A DNA stretch of 64,000 bases, taken from assembly GCF_003610915.1 (NCBI RefSeq), contig NZ_NSDJ01000001.1, forward strand, positions 868,001 to 932,000, given 5' to 3'. Under the pieces are notes generated by a model. It saw only the letters and a program-made list of their open reading frames with translations, searched no databases and had not been told where the DNA came from. Numbering within the stretch: position 1 is the stretch's first letter; each line of letters begins with the position of its first letter. The position numbers were made by a program, and so were the translations under genes. This document shows positions 33,902 through 43,826 of the stretch, one piece after another. The stretch is from Rahnella variigena (GTDB lineage: Bacteria; Pseudomonadota; Gammaproteobacteria; Enterobacterales; Enterobacteriaceae).

Positions 33902-34033
33902 TTTATCAGACGATTTCCTGCGAATTGTGCAACGGGCTGCAAATAATAACGCAAGAAAAATGTTGTCATTAAATAGCTGACTGTGATAACTCTGTAGGCA
34001 ATCGTTCGCAATATGAATTATAGAAACCTAAAA

Positions 34034-34135
34034 ATGAAAGCCCTTCTCCTCGTAGTTAGCCTAGTCGTGATTAGCGTGGTGGTGATTATTATCCCACCGT
34101 GCGGGGCTGCACTTGGACGAAGAAAGGCTTATTAA
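34034..34135 (+). CDS. ilvL: ilv operon leader peptide
   Basis: A 33-codon peptide beginning MKALLLVVSLVV and ending GRRKAY; 16 of 33 residues are Leu, Val or Ile. Its translation senses charged branched-chain tRNAs and sets attenuation of ilvGMEDA. It closely matches E. coli IlvL (32 residues, same IIIPPCGAALGR core). A candidate promoter element TTGTCA is at 33963-33968. Confidence 0.95.
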   Translation: MKALLLVVSLVVISVVVIIIPPCGAALGRRKAY

Positions 34136-34156
34136 ACAAGCCTGAACCTGAAAAGA

Positions 34157-34189
34157 AACCCCGCACCGAAAGGTCCGGGGTTTTTTTTT
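34157..34189 (+). terminator. ilvGMEDA attenuator
   Basis: CCCCGCACC pairs with GGTCCGGGG (one internal mismatch, GAAA loop) and is followed by nine T, 24 bases past the ilvL stop. This is the terminator arm of the classic branched-chain attenuator. Confidence 0.93.
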
Positions 34190-34229
34190 GGGTCAGGAAT
34201 TTCAGAGAACAGTGAAGCGGGGTCGGAAA

Positions 34230-34280
34230 ATGAGCAACAGCATAATATTCTGCACTTGTCGCAAAAAGGCAGGAGAATAA
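34230..34280 (+). CDS. ilvX: IlvX-like 16-residue peptide
   Basis: A 16-codon frame encoding [16 protein letters not shown], between the attenuator and ilvG. E. coli has a peptide of exactly 16 residues, IlvX (MNNSTKFCFSRFRTGN), at the same place; M-NS--FC and the basic middle are shared. Its last codons contain the AGGAG that serves ilvG, and its stop is two bases before the ilvG ATG, so translational coupling is likely. Function is unknown in both. Confidence 0.75.
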   Translation: MSNSIIFCTCRKKAGE

Positions 34281-34282
34281 GG

Positions 34283-35947
34283 ATGAACGGAGCACAGTGG
34301 GTAGTACAAGCGTTGCGTGCGCAGGGTGTAAATACAGTATTTGGATATCCTGGCGGGGCAATCATGCCGGTATACGATGCATTGTATGACGGCGGCGTGG
34401 AACACCTGTTGTGCCGGCACGAGCAGGGCGCCGCAATGGCTGCTATCGGCTATGCCCGTTCAACCGGGAAAGTTGGCGTCTGTATCGCCACTTCCGGTCC
34501 TGGCGCGACCAACCTCATCACCGGTCTGGCCGACGCGCTGTTAGATTCTGTTCCGCTGGTGGCTATCACCGGTCAGGTTGGCTCCGCATTCATTGGTACC
34601 GATGCTTTCCAGGAGATCGACGTTTTAGGTTTATCTCTGGCCTGCACCAAACACAGCTTCCTGGTTGAATCGCTGGACGCATTGCCGGAAATCATGGCGG
34701 AAGCTTTTGCTATCGCCACTTCAGGGCGTCCGGGGCCGGTTCTGATCGACATCCCGAAAGATATCCAGCTGGCGACCGGAGAATTGCCGCCACACCTGCT
34801 GGCTGTGGAAGAAACCTTCCCGCATCCGATGGCTGAACTGCAACAGGCCAGCGCGATGATCGCTGCGGCGCAAAAACCGATGGTCTACGTCGGCGGCGGC
34901 GTGGGGATGGCGCAGGCAGTTCCGGCCTTACGTGAATTCATCTCAGCAACCGGTATCCCGGCCGTCGCCACGCTGAAAGGGCTGGGCGCACCGGATGCCA
35001 CTGACCCGTGCTATCTGGGAATGCTGGGTATGCACGGCACCAAAGCCGCTAATCTGGCGGTTCAGTCCTGCGATTTACTGATTGCCGTCGGTGCGCGTTT
35101 TGATGACCGGGTGACCGGCAAGCTGAACACCTTTGCGCCAAACGCGGCCGTTATCCATATGGATATCGACCCGGCCGAACTGAACAAACTGCGTCAGGCG
35201 CACGTAGCGTTGCAGGGCGATCTGAATGCTCTGTTACCTGCGCTTTACTCATCTTCTAAGAACGGCCAGCCGCTGAATATCAGCGCATGGCGTGACGAAG
35301 TGATGACGCTGAAAGCGCAGGGCGAATGGCGCTACGACCATCCGGGCGAAGCGATTTATGCGCCGCTGTTACTGAAACAAATCTCTGATCGTAAATCTGA
35401 AAATACCGTCGTGACCACCGACGTCGGTCAGCATCAGATGTGGACCGCGCAGCACATGCAGTTCAGCCGCCCGGAAAACTTCATCACCTCCAGTGGTCTG
35501 GGCACGATGGGCTTTGGCGTTCCGGCGGCCGTCGGTGCACAGGTTGCCCGTCCGGACGACATGGTGATCTGCGTTTCCGGCGACGGCTCGTTCATGATGA
35601 ACGTTCAGGAGCTGGGCACCATCAAACGAAAACAGTTGCCCGTCAAAATCCTGCTGCTGGATAACCAGCGTTTAGGGATGGTCCGACAGTGGCAGGAACT
35701 GTTCTTTGACGGACGCTTCAGTGAAACCAACCTTTCTGATAATCCCGATTTTGTCACGCTGGCCAGCGCATTCAACATCCCCGGCCAGCGTATCCACCGT
35801 AAAGACCAAGTCGATGCCGCTCTGGACGCGTTCTTCAATAGCGAAGGTCCGTATTTGCTTCAGGTTTCCATCGACGAAAATGAGAATGTCTGGCCGCTGG
35901 TTCCACCGGGCGCAGGCAACGAAACCATGTTGGAGAAAATGTCATGA
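34283..35947 (+). CDS. ilvG: acetolactate synthase II, large subunit
   Basis: Thiamine diphosphate enzyme making acetolactate and acetohydroxybutyrate, the first shared step of valine, leucine and isoleucine synthesis. The start is ATG 34283 ([15 protein letters not shown]), giving 554 residues; the nine codons upstream belong to the ilvX region. The catalytic glutamate block [17 protein letters not shown] is near residue 45, and the ThDP-metal motif [14 protein letters not shown] is near 435. The frame is intact, unlike the frameshifted ilvG of E. coli K-12, so a valine-resistant isozyme II should be made. It overlaps ilvM by four bases. Confidence 0.97.
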   Translation: MNGAQWVVQALRAQGVNTVFGYPGGAIMPVYDALYDGGVEHLLCRHEQGAAMAAIGYARSTGKVGVCIATSGPGATNLITGLADALLDSVPLVAITGQVGSAFIGTDAFQEIDVLGLSLACTKHSFLVESLDALPEIMAEAFAIATSGRPGPVLIDIPKDIQLATGELPPHLLAVEETFPHPMAELQQASAMIAAAQKPMVYVGGGVGMAQAVPALREFISATGIPAVATLKGLGAPDATDPCYLGMLGMHGTKAANLAVQSCDLLIAVGARFDDRVTGKLNTFAPNAAVIHMDIDPAELNKLRQAHVALQGDLNALLPALYSSSKNGQPLNISAWRDEVMTLKAQGEWRYDHPGEAIYAPLLLKQISDRKSENTVVTTDVGQHQMWTAQHMQFSRPENFITSSGLGTMGFGVPAAVGAQVARPDDMVICVSGDGSFMMNVQELGTIKRKQLPVKILLLDNQRLGMVRQWQELFFDGRFSETNLSDNPDFVTLASAFNIPGQRIHRKDQVDAALDAFFNSEGPYLLQVSIDENENVWPLVPPGAGNETMLEKMS

Positions 35948-36207
35948 TGCAGCATAACGTCTCAATCCAGGCCCGTTTCCGCCCTGAAATGTTAGAACGC
36001 GTATTACGCGTTGTCCGCCACCGTGGTTTCCAGGTGTGCGCGATGAACATGACCCCGATGGTCAATGCGGAAAACATAAATATCGAATTGACCGTTGCCA
36101 GCCAGCGCCCGGTAGATTTACTGTCATCACAGTTACGCAAACTTATGGATGTCGCTTGTGTCGAGATCCAGCAACATACATCACAACAAATACGCGCGAA
36201 TGCGTGA
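35944..36207 (+). CDS. ilvM: acetolactate synthase II, small regulatory subunit
   Basis: Small ACT-domain partner of IlvG, 87 residues, the same length as in E. coli. It starts [23 protein letters not shown]; the first ATG overlaps the ilvG stop (ATGA), and a second ATG follows at once. The ACT core [16 protein letters not shown] and INIELTVAS are clear. Stoichiometric coupling with IlvG by overlapping translation is expected. Confidence 0.96.
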   Translation: MMQHNVSIQARFRPEMLERVLRVVRHRGFQVCAMNMTPMVNAENINIELTVASQRPVDLLSSQLRKLMDVACVEIQQHTSQQIRANA

Positions 36208-36223
36208 GTAAAGGAACGAAAGA

Positions 36224-37153
36224 ATGACGAAGAAAGCTGATTACATTTGGTTCAATGGCGAGATGGTTCCGTGGGCAGAAGCGAAGGTTCACGTCATGTC
36301 ACACGCACTGCATTACGGCACGTCCGTATTTGAAGGCGTGCGTTGCTACGACTCCCATAAAGGCCCGGTCGTATTCCGTCACCGTGAACACATGCAGCGT
36401 CTGCGCGATTCCGCAAAAATCTACCGTATGCCGGTTTCCCAGAGCGTGGATGAGCTGATGGAAGCTTGCCGCGAGACTCTGCGCAAAAATAATCTGGTCA
36501 GCGCGTATATTCGTCCGCTGGTCTTTGTCGGCGATGTGGGTATGGGCGTTAACCCGCCGGACGGCTACAAAACTGACGTGATCATCGCCGCTTTCCCGTG
36601 GGGCGCGTATCTGGGTGAAGAAGCGCTGGAACAGGGTATCGACGCGATGGTGTCTTCCTGGAACCGCGTTGCCGCCAACACCATTCCAACTGCCGCGAAA
36701 GCCGGTGGTAACTACCTGTCCTCATTGCTGGTCGGCAGCGAAGCACGTCGCCACGGTTATCAGGAAGGTATCGCGCTGGACGTTCACGGTTATGTCTCTG
36801 AAGGCGCAGGCGAAAACCTGTTTGAAGTGAAAGACGGCATTCTGTTTACACCTCCGTTCACCTCTTCCGCCCTGCCGGGTATCACCCGTGACGCGATTAT
36901 TAAACTGGCGAAAGACATGGGACTGGAAGTTCGTGAACAAGTTCTGTCCCGTGAATCCCTGTATCTGGCTGACGAAGTCTTCATGTCCGGTACTGCCGCA
37001 GAAATCACGCCAGTTCGCAGCGTCGACGGCATTCAGGTCGGCATCGGCAAACGTGGTCCGGTCACCAAACAAATTCAGGATGCGTTCTTCGGCCTGTTCA
37101 CCGGCAAAACCGAAGATAAATGGGGTTGGTTGGATCCAATCAACCCACAGTAA
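36224..37153 (+). CDS. ilvE: branched-chain amino acid aminotransferase
   Basis: PLP enzyme for the last step to leucine, isoleucine and valine. The 309 residues equal E. coli IlvE. The Schiff-base lysine is K159 in PTAAKAGGNYLSS; SHALHYGTSVFEG at the N-terminal domain and GYVSEGAGENLF of class IV aminotransferases are present. An AAAGGA sequence precedes the start, 16 bases after ilvM. An ERIC element separates it from ilvD. Confidence 0.98.
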   Translation: MTKKADYIWFNGEMVPWAEAKVHVMSHALHYGTSVFEGVRCYDSHKGPVVFRHREHMQRLRDSAKIYRMPVSQSVDELMEACRETLRKNNLVSAYIRPLVFVGDVGMGVNPPDGYKTDVIIAAFPWGAYLGEEALEQGIDAMVSSWNRVAANTIPTAAKAGGNYLSSLLVGSEARRHGYQEGIALDVHGYVSEGAGENLFEVKDGILFTPPFTSSALPGITRDAIIKLAKDMGLEVREQVLSRESLYLADEVFMSGTAAEITPVRSVDGIQVGIGKRGPVTKQIQDAFFGLFTGKTEDKWGWLDPINPQ

Positions 37154-37278
37154 TTACCCGTCATCCTTCAGGCTGCTTCTGCGTTGGCTGCCTTTATTCA
37201 CCCCGGTCACTTACCTGAGTAAGCTCCCGGGGATTCATTCAGTTGCCGCCTTGCTGCAACCCGAATGATTTAGGGTAA
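37154..37278. repeat. ERIC element between ilvE and ilvD
   Basis: 125-bp imperfect palindrome with ends TTACCC and GGGTAA. It contains a version of the ERIC core GTAAGCTCCCGGGGATTCA and the flank GCCGCCTTGCTGCAACCCGAAT. It lies in transcribed spacer, starting right after the ilvE stop, and would fold into a long hairpin in the ilvGMEDA mRNA. It differs from the second copy at 43348 by many substitutions. Confidence 0.9.
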
Positions 37279-37356
37279 TGATGAGGATAAATTAGAAATT
37301 CAGCAGGCAGCGATATCGCTGCCTGCTAAACAGAAATGATTTGGAGTGAACAGAGC

Positions 37357-39207
37357 ATGCCTAAGTACCGTTCCCACACCACGACACATGGCCGCAACAT
37401 GGCTGGCGCCCGCGCTTTATGGCGTGCCACCGGCATGACGGATAACGATTTCGGCAAACCGATTATTGCCGTCGTCAACTCATTCACCCAGTTCGTACCG
37501 GGCCACGTGCATTTGCGCGATCTGGGTAAACTGGTTGCCGAGCAAATCGAAGCATCCGGCGGCGTGGCGAAAGAGTTCAACACTATCGCCGTGGATGACG
37601 GGATCGCCATGGGTCATGGCGGCATGCTGTATTCACTGCCTTCTCGCGAGCTGATCGCGGACTCCGTGGAATACATGGTTAACGCGCACTGCGCCGATGC
37701 CATGGTCTGTATTTCCAACTGCGACAAAATCACCCCGGGAATGCTGATGGCCTCACTGCGCCTGAACATTCCGGTGATCTTTGTTTCCGGCGGTCCGATG
37801 GAAGCCGGTAAAACCAAACTGTCAGACAAAATCATCAAACTCGACCTGGTCGATGCAATGATTCAGGGCGCAAACCCGAACGTCAGCGATGCCGACAGCG
37901 AACAAATCGAGCGTTCTGCCTGTCCGACCTGCGGTTCCTGTTCCGGTATGTTTACTGCCAACTCGATGAACTGTCTGACCGAAGCGCTGGGTCTGTCTCA
38001 GCCGGGCAACGGTTCATTGCTGGCAACGCACGCCGATCGCCGGGATTTGTTCCTGAACGCCGGTCGCCGTATCGTTGAGCTGACCAAACGTTATTACGAA
38101 AAAGACGATGAAAGCGCATTGCCGCGCAACATCGCCAGCAAAGCCGCATTCGAAAACGCCATGATCCTGGATATCGCGATGGGCGGCTCGACTAACACCG
38201 TTCTTCACCTGCTGGCTGCCGCGCAGGAAGGCGAAATCGACTTCGACATGACCGACATCGACCGTCTGTCACGCAAAGTCCCGCACCTGTGTAAAGTTGC
38301 GCCGAGCACACAGAAATACCACATGGAAGACGTTCACCGGGCCGGTGGCGTGCTGGCTATTCTGGGCGAACTGGATCGCGCCAATCTTCTGAACCGCGAC
38401 GTGAAAAACATTCTTGGCCTGACCCTGAACCAGACGCTGGATCAGTACGACATCATGCTGACCAAAGACGAAGCGGTGAAAAAAATGTTCCGCGCCGGTC
38501 CGGCAGGTATCCGTACTACCCAGGCGTTCTCACAGGATTGCCGCTGGGATACGCTCGATGACGACCGCGCCGAAGGTTGTATCCGTTCTCTGGAACATGC
38601 CTTCAGCAAAGACGGCGGTCTGGCCGTGCTTTACGGCAACATCGCCGAAGCGGGCAGCATCGTTAAAACCGCAGGCGTGGATGAATCCAACCTGACTTTC
38701 CGTGGTCCGGCCAAAGTTTACGAAAGCCAGGATGATGCCGTTTCCGCGATCCTCGGCGGCAAAGTGGTTTCCGGCGATGTGGTAGTTATCCGTTACGAAG
38801 GGCCGAAAGGCGGGCCGGGGATGCAGGAAATGCTGTATCCGACCACCTATCTGAAATCCATGGGTCTGGGCAAAGAGTGTGCGCTGATCACCGACGGTCG
38901 TTTCTCCGGCGGTACCTCCGGTCTGTCCATCGGCCACGTTTCTCCGGAAGCGGGCAGCGGCGGCCTGATTGCGCTGGTGGAGGATGGCGACATCATCGAC
39001 ATCGATATTCCAAACCGCAAAATGGTGCTGGACGTTCCTGCGGCGGAACTGGCAGCGCGTCACGAAGCCGAACTGGCGCGTGGCGACAAAGCCTGGACGC
39101 CGAAAAACCGTGAACGTGTGGTTTCTCTGGCGCTGCGTGCTTACGCATTGCTGGCAACCAGCGCGGACAAAGGCGCAGTACGCGACAAGTCTAAGCTGGG
39201 AGGCTGA
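37357..39207 (+). CDS. ilvD: dihydroxy-acid dehydratase
   Basis: Iron-sulfur enzyme that dehydrates dihydroxy acids to the 2-keto acids of the branched-chain pathway. The start is ATG 37357 ([26 protein letters not shown]), giving 616 residues as in E. coli; GGAG lies ten bases upstream. Cluster and metal ligands are visible in [12 protein letters not shown] and [19 protein letters not shown], with the C-terminal [16 protein letters not shown] signature. It follows the ERIC element and is five bases from ilvA. Confidence 0.98.
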   Translation: MPKYRSHTTTHGRNMAGARALWRATGMTDNDFGKPIIAVVNSFTQFVPGHVHLRDLGKLVAEQIEASGGVAKEFNTIAVDDGIAMGHGGMLYSLPSRELIADSVEYMVNAHCADAMVCISNCDKITPGMLMASLRLNIPVIFVSGGPMEAGKTKLSDKIIKLDLVDAMIQGANPNVSDADSEQIERSACPTCGSCSGMFTANSMNCLTEALGLSQPGNGSLLATHADRRDLFLNAGRRIVELTKRYYEKDDESALPRNIASKAAFENAMILDIAMGGSTNTVLHLLAAAQEGEIDFDMTDIDRLSRKVPHLCKVAPSTQKYHMEDVHRAGGVLAILGELDRANLLNRDVKNILGLTLNQTLDQYDIMLTKDEAVKKMFRAGPAGIRTTQAFSQDCRWDTLDDDRAEGCIRSLEHAFSKDGGLAVLYGNIAEAGSIVKTAGVDESNLTFRGPAKVYESQDDAVSAILGGKVVSGDVVVIRYEGPKGGPGMQEMLYPTTYLKSMGLGKECALITDGRFSGGTSGLSIGHVSPEAGSGGLIALVEDGDIIDIDIPNRKMVLDVPAAELAARHEAELARGDKAWTPKNRERVVSLALRAYALLATSADKGAVRDKSKLGG

Positions 39208-39212
39208 CAGTC

Positions 39213-40757
39213 ATGGCGGTATCACAACCTCTACCCGACCAGCCGTGCGGCGCAGAATATCTGCGTGCCGTGCTGCGTGCGCCGGTTTATGAAGTCGCGC
39301 AGGTGACGCCTTTGCAGGTCATGGAAAAGATCTCTTCCCGGCTGGGTAATACCATTCTGGTGAAGAGGGAGGATCGTCAGGCCGTCCACAGTTTTAAACT
39401 GCGCGGTGCGTATTCGATGATTGCCAGCCTGACCGAAGAGCAGGCCGCACGCGGCGTCGTCACGGCGTCAGCGGGCAATCACGCACAGGGCGTCGCATTG
39501 TCGGCGACCAAAAAAGGCATCAAATCTCTGATTGTGATGCCGGTGGCGACAGCCGATATCAAAGTGGATGCCGTGCGTAATTTTGGCGGCGAAGTGCTGC
39601 TGCATGGCGCGAATTTCGATGAGGCAAAAGCCAAAGCGATTACGCTGTCGCAGGAACAGGGCATGACGTTTGTGCCACCGTTCGACCATCCGGCGGTGAT
39701 CGCCGGACAAGGCACGCTGGCGATGGAACTGCTGCAACAGGATGCGCATCTCGATCGCGTATTCGTACCCGTCGGTGGTGGCGGTCTGGCTGCCGGTGTG
39801 GCGGTGCTTATCAAACAGCTGATGCCGCAGATTCAGGTGATCGGCGTTGAAGCCGAAGATTCAGCCTGTCTGCGCGCGGCAATGGACGCCGGTGAACCGG
39901 TGGATCTGGCGCGTGTCGGGTTGTTCGCAGAAGGCGTGGCGGTGAAGCGCATCGGCAACGAAACCTTCCGTCTGTGTCGCGAATATCTCGATGACGTGAT
40001 CACTGTCGACAGCGATTCCATCTGCGCCGCAGTGAAAGATTTGTTCGAAGACGTCCGTGCAATTGCTGAACCTTCCGGCGCGCTGGCGCTGGCGGGACTG
40101 AAGAAATACGTGCAGCAGCACAACATTCAGGGCGAGCGTCTGGCGCATGTGCTTTCCGGCGCAAACGTGAATTTCCACGGTCTGCGTTATGTATCAGAAC
40201 GCTGCGAGCTGGGCGAGCAACGCGAAGCCCTGCTGGCGGTGACCATTCCTGAGCGCAAAGGCAGCTTCCTGAAATTCTGTCAGCTGCTGGGTGGCCGTTC
40301 GGTGACGGAGTTTAACTACCGTTATGCCGATGCGGACAACGCCTGCATTTTTGTGGGTGTGCGTCTGACGCGCGGGCATGCAGAGCGTCAGGAAATCATC
40401 GACGAACTGAATCACGACGGTTATCAGGTTGTGGATTTGTCCGACGATGAAATGGCGAAACTTCACGTGCGTTACATGGTGGGCGGGCGTCCGACCAAGC
40501 CTCTGCGCGAGCGGCTTTACAGCTTTGAATTCCCGGAATCCCCGGGTGCCTTGCTGAAATTCCTGCACACGCTGGGCACGCACTGGAATATTTCGCTGTT
40601 CCATTACCGCAGCCATGGCACCGATTTTGGTCGCGTGCTGGCGGCGTTTGAGCTGAACGAAGAAGAGCCGGAGTTCGAACAGAACCTGTCGGCGCTGGGC
40701 TATGACTGTCACAACGAAAGTGATAATCCGGCGTTCCGCTTCTTCTTAGCGGGCTAG
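39213..40757 (+). CDS. ilvA: threonine deaminase (biosynthetic)
   Basis: PLP enzyme that converts threonine to 2-oxobutyrate, the committed isoleucine step, feedback-inhibited by isoleucine. The 514 residues equal E. coli IlvA. The PLP lysine is in VHSFKLRGAYSM; the phosphate loop is GGGGLAAGVAV. Two ACT-like regulatory modules occupy the C-terminal third (from about residue 335; ERKGSFLKFCQLLG and ESPGALLKFLHTLG). Last gene of ilvGMEDA, closed by a strong terminator. Confidence 0.98.
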   Translation: MAVSQPLPDQPCGAEYLRAVLRAPVYEVAQVTPLQVMEKISSRLGNTILVKREDRQAVHSFKLRGAYSMIASLTEEQAARGVVTASAGNHAQGVALSATKKGIKSLIVMPVATADIKVDAVRNFGGEVLLHGANFDEAKAKAITLSQEQGMTFVPPFDHPAVIAGQGTLAMELLQQDAHLDRVFVPVGGGGLAAGVAVLIKQLMPQIQVIGVEAEDSACLRAAMDAGEPVDLARVGLFAEGVAVKRIGNETFRLCREYLDDVITVDSDSICAAVKDLFEDVRAIAEPSGALALAGLKKYVQQHNIQGERLAHVLSGANVNFHGLRYVSERCELGEQREALLAVTIPERKGSFLKFCQLLGGRSVTEFNYRYADADNACIFVGVRLTRGHAERQEIIDELNHDGYQVVDLSDDEMAKLHVRYMVGGRPTKPLRERLYSFEFPESPGALLKFLHTLGTHWNISLFHYRSHGTDFGRVLAAFELNEEEPEFEQNLSALGYDCHNESDNPAFRFFLAG

Positions 40758-40764
40758 ACTCAGA

Positions 40765-40793
40765 GGGGCACCTGAAAAGTGCCCCTTTTTTTA
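40765..40793 (+). terminator. terminator after ilvA
   Basis: An 8-bp stem (AGGGGCAC/GTGCCCCT, seven-base loop) followed by six T; it lies between ilvA and the convergent ilvY. Confidence 0.92.
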
Positions 40794-40805
40794 TCCGGCG
40801 ATTGC

Positions 40806-41687
40806 TCAGAGTAACTGCCAGAACGCGTCGATCAGCGGTTCGTTCAGACGTTTTTTCTGCACGCAGACGCCCAGCTCCAGCGGTGCGCCGAGCGTGACGT
40901 TATCCAGAACAGAAATACGGTTGCGTACCGGCTCCGGACTGTTATCGACCACCACCGACGGAATAAGCGCGATCCCGCAACCGAGCGCGACCATCGACAC
41001 AATGGCTTCGTGGCCGGACACCGTGGCGTAAATCTGCGGATTACTCAGGCGGTTACGTTTGAACCAGATGTCGATACGTTTTCGCGCCGGGCCGTGTTCC
41101 GGCAGGATGAACGGAATTTGTGACCAGTCCGGATGTGGCTCGCTGACTTGTGTACGCACCGCGCAAGGCAGCGAAGGGGAAATCAGGATCATCGGGATTT
41201 CGCCGATCTGCGTGAAATCGACGCTGCCCGGTAAACTTTCCGGACGACCTGCAATCGCCAGATCCGCTTCTGTGGACTGGACTTTTTCAACCGCATCCGC
41301 GGCGTCGCCGGTGGTCAGTTTGATTTCGACCAGCGGATGCTGCGCACGGAAACGGTCAAGGATCGGCGGTAAATGGCTGTAGGCGGCGGTGACTGAGCAG
41401 AACAGGTGCAGTTCGCCGCTCAGCGTCGGGCCATGCTGATCCAACCCGCTGCGCAGTTGCTGGTAATGGAGCAGCGTCTGCTGGGCAAAGTTTTTGAGTT
41501 GTTCGCCTGCACTTGTCAGTTGTACGGTGCGGTTATCTCGCTGAAATAACGGCTGGCCGAGTTCTTCCTCCAGCCGCTGGATCTGGCGCGATAACGTGGA
41601 CGGGCTGACATGCATCGCCTTCGACGAACGCCCGAAATGGCGGCTTTCCGCCAGATGTAAAAACAGTTTCAGATCACGTAAGTCCAT
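40806..41687 (-). CDS. ilvY: LysR-type activator of ilvC
   Basis: Positive regulator that turns on ilvC when acetolactate or acetohydroxybutyrate accumulates. 293 residues: helix-turn-helix in HFGRSSKAMHVSPSTLSRQIQRLEEELG (about 16-45), then an inducer-binding domain. It is divergent from ilvC over a 186-base gap with a perfect TTGC-N7-GCAA box, the arrangement known from E. coli. Confidence 0.96.
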   Translation of the reverse strand: MDLRDLKLFLHLAESRHFGRSSKAMHVSPSTLSRQIQRLEEELGQPLFQRDNRTVQLTSAGEQLKNFAQQTLLHYQQLRSGLDQHGPTLSGELHLFCSVTAAYSHLPPILDRFRAQHPLVEIKLTTGDAADAVEKVQSTEADLAIAGRPESLPGSVDFTQIGEIPMILISPSLPCAVRTQVSEPHPDWSQIPFILPEHGPARKRIDIWFKRNRLSNPQIYATVSGHEAIVSMVALGCGIALIPSVVVDNSPEPVRNRISVLDNVTLGAPLELGVCVQKKRLNEPLIDAFWQLL

Positions 41688-41733
41688 AAAGAATGTCCGG
41701 CTCTTTGGCGTTAAAGATGACTGATTGAGAGTA

Positions 41734-41748
41734 TTGCATAATCTGCAA
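41734..41748. promoter_or_regulatory. IlvY operator
   Basis: TTGCATAATCTGCAA is a perfect TTGC-N7-GCAA LysR-type box between divergent ilvY and ilvC. A degenerate second element (CAATTTAAGCAATG, about 41769-41782) lies closer to ilvC, in keeping with the tandem O1/O2 operators of E. coli. Confidence 0.7.
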
Positions 41749-41873
41749 CGTCATCTTCGTAATATATCAATTTAAGCAATGTGTCACATGACATATAGTG
41801 AATTCACGGCGTTCACCAGCTCACCGGTGAAACAAAAAATAACAGCACTTACCTCGATAGAACGGAGCAACAC

Positions 41874-43349
41874 ATGGCTAACTATTTCAACACACTGAAC
41901 CTGCGTCAGCAGCTGGCGCAACTGGGCAAATGCCGCTTCATGGGGCGCGATGAATTCGCGGACGAAGCCAGCTATCTCAAAGGTAAAAAAGTGGTGATTG
42001 TAGGCTGTGGCGCACAGGGCCTGAACCAGGGTCTGAACATGCGTGATTCCGGTCTGGATGTGTCTTACACCCTGCGTGCAGAAGCCATTGCTGAGAAGCG
42101 TGCTTCATGGCGTAAAGCGACCGAAAACGGCTTTAAAGTCGGCACCTACGAAGAACTGATCCCGCAAGCGGATCTGGTGGTTAACCTGACGCCAGACAAA
42201 CAGCACAGCGCGGTGGTTAAAGCGGTTCAGCCTCTGATGAAAGACGGCGCAACGCTGGGCTATTCCCATGGTTTCAACATCGTTGAAGTGGGCGAGCAAA
42301 TCCGTAAAGACATCACCGTGGTGATGGTTGCGCCGAAATGCCCGGGCACTGAAGTGCGTGAAGAATACAAACGTGGTTTCGGTGTACCAACCCTGATCGC
42401 GGTTCACCCGGAAAACGACCCGAAAGGCGAAGGCATGGCGATTGCTAAAGCCTGGGCAGCAGCCACCGGCGGCCATCGTGCGGGCGTTCTGCAGTCTTCT
42501 TTCGTAGCCGAAGTGAAATCTGACCTGATGGGCGAGCAGACTATCCTGTGCGGTATGTTGCAGGCGGGTTCTCTGCTGTGCTTCGACAAACTGGTTGCTG
42601 ACGGTGTTGATGAAGCGTACGCAGAAAAACTGCTGCAGTTCGGCTGGGAAACCATCACCGAAGCGCTGAAACAAGGCGGTATTACGCTGATGATGGATCG
42701 TCTGTCTAACCCGGCGAAACTGCGTGCTTATGCGCTGTCTGAACAACTGAAAGAGATCATGGCGCCACTGTTCCAGAAACACATGGACGACATCATCTCC
42801 GGCGAATTCTCCAGCGGCATGATGGCTGACTGGGCGAACGACGACAAAAACCTGCTGACCTGGCGTGAAGAAACGGGCGCAACTGCGTTCGAAAACGCAC
42901 CACAGTTCGACGGTAAAATTTCCGAGCAGGAATACTTCGACCACGGTGTTGTGATGATTGCGATGGTGAAAGCGGGCGTTGAGCTGGCCTTCGAAACCAT
43001 GGTGGCTTCCGGCATCATCGAAGAATCGGCTTACTACGAATCACTGCACGAACTGCCGCTGATCGCCAACACCGTTGCGCGTAAGCGTCTGTACGAAATG
43101 AACGTGGTTATCTCTGATACCGCTGAATACGGTAACTACCTGTTCGCTAACGCTGCCGTGCCGTTGCTGAAAGAGTTCATGACCACGCTGCAGGCGGGCG
43201 ATTTGGGCAAATCTGTGGCTGAAACGCAGGTTGATAACGCGCAACTGCGTGATGTTAACGAAGCCATTCGCAACCACCCGATTGAGTCTATCGGCCGTAC
43301 TCTGCGTGGCTATATGACCGATATGAAGCGTATCGCCGTCGCCAGTTAA
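41874..43349 (+). CDS. ilvC: ketol-acid reductoisomerase (class II)
   Basis: Isomerises and reduces acetolactate with NADPH and Mg2+, the second common step of valine and isoleucine synthesis. The 491 residues equal E. coli IlvC and show the long, class II form with duplicated knotted C-terminal domain. The nucleotide site [21 protein letters not shown] starts near residue 36, and the metal-binding helices contain [14 protein letters not shown]. It is divergent from ilvY and induced by it. The stop codon runs into an ERIC element. Confidence 0.98.
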   Translation: MANYFNTLNLRQQLAQLGKCRFMGRDEFADEASYLKGKKVVIVGCGAQGLNQGLNMRDSGLDVSYTLRAEAIAEKRASWRKATENGFKVGTYEELIPQADLVVNLTPDKQHSAVVKAVQPLMKDGATLGYSHGFNIVEVGEQIRKDITVVMVAPKCPGTEVREEYKRGFGVPTLIAVHPENDPKGEGMAIAKAWAAATGGHRAGVLQSSFVAEVKSDLMGEQTILCGMLQAGSLLCFDKLVADGVDEAYAEKLLQFGWETITEALKQGGITLMMDRLSNPAKLRAYALSEQLKEIMAPLFQKHMDDIISGEFSSGMMADWANDDKNLLTWREETGATAFENAPQFDGKISEQEYFDHGVVMIAMVKAGVELAFETMVASGIIEESAYYESLHELPLIANTVARKRLYEMNVVISDTAEYGNYLFANAAVPLLKEFMTTLQAGDLGKSVAETQVDNAQLRDVNEAIRNHPIESIGRTLRGYMTDMKRIAVAS

Positions 43350-43472
43350 ACCCGTCATACTTCAAGCCGCAGGGGCGTTGGCTGCGTTCGTTCACCCGAA
43401 TCACTTACTTATGTAAGCTCATCGGGGTTCATTCACTTGCCGCCTTCCTGCAACTCGAATTATTTAGGGTTT
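43348..43472. repeat. ERIC element downstream of ilvC
   Basis: 125-bp imperfect palindrome with ends AAACCC and GGGTTT. It contains a close ERIC core (ACTTACTTATGTAAGCTC, GGGGTTCATTCACTTGCC) and GCCTTCCTGCAACTCGAATTATTT. It starts inside the ilvC stop codon, so the ilvC mRNA 3' end carries the hairpin. It is closer to the ERIC consensus than the copy after ilvE. Confidence 0.92.
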
Positions 43473-43487
43473 TCGGAAGATAAATAA

Positions 43488-43521
43488 AAAGGGCACTGCA
43501 TGAAAATGCGGTGCCCTTTCT
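43488..43521. terminator. bidirectional terminator between ilvC and ppiC
   Basis: AAAGGGCACTGCAT pairs with ATGCGGTGCCCTTT around GAAA (one G-T pair), with A and T runs on the two sides. It ends both ilvC and the convergent ppiC. Confidence 0.9.
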
Positions 43522-43544
43522 TTTGGTTCTGGCTGAAGCAGAAC

Positions 43545-43826
43545 TTAGTTGCGGTACAAAATCTTAATGATGTGGTAACCGAACTGAGTGTGCAGCGGGC
43601 CTTGTGGCTCGATCAGTGGTGCTGAGAAAACTACTTTATCGAAAGCCGGCACCATTGCGCCTTGCTTGAATTCACCTAAATGGCCGCCTTTCTTACCTGA
43701 CGGGCAGGTAGAATGCTTCTTAGCCAGTTTCTCAAAATCGCCACCGTTCTTCAGTTGTTCCAGAAGATCAAGCGCCTGTGCTTCTTCCTTTACCAGGATG
43801 TGCATTGCTGCGGCAGTTTTTGCCAT
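43545..43826 (-). CDS. ppiC: peptidyl-prolyl cis-trans isomerase C (parvulin)
   Basis: Single-domain parvulin that speeds proline isomerisation in protein folding; no signal peptide. The 93 residues match E. coli Ppi[21 protein letters not shown] opens the domain, followed by [18 protein letters not shown] and the C-terminal [14 protein letters not shown]. It is divergent from rep and convergent with ilvC, as in E. coli. Confidence 0.97.
   Translation of the reverse strand: MAKTAAAMHILVKEEAQALDLLEQLKNGGDFEKLAKKHSTCPSGKKGGHLGEFKQGAMVPAFDKVVFSAPLIEPQGPLHTQFGYHIIKILYRN

Noticed and set aside
37154..37278. IS remnant or CRISPR-like repeat after ilvE
   Set aside because: The sequence is an ERIC palindrome with its own terminal repeats; no transposase or repeat-spacer array is present.
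42105..42944. Minus-strand frame of 279 codons inside ilvC
   Set aside because: Antisense to a highly conserved enzyme, rich in H, R and F as expected for a complement-frame artefact.
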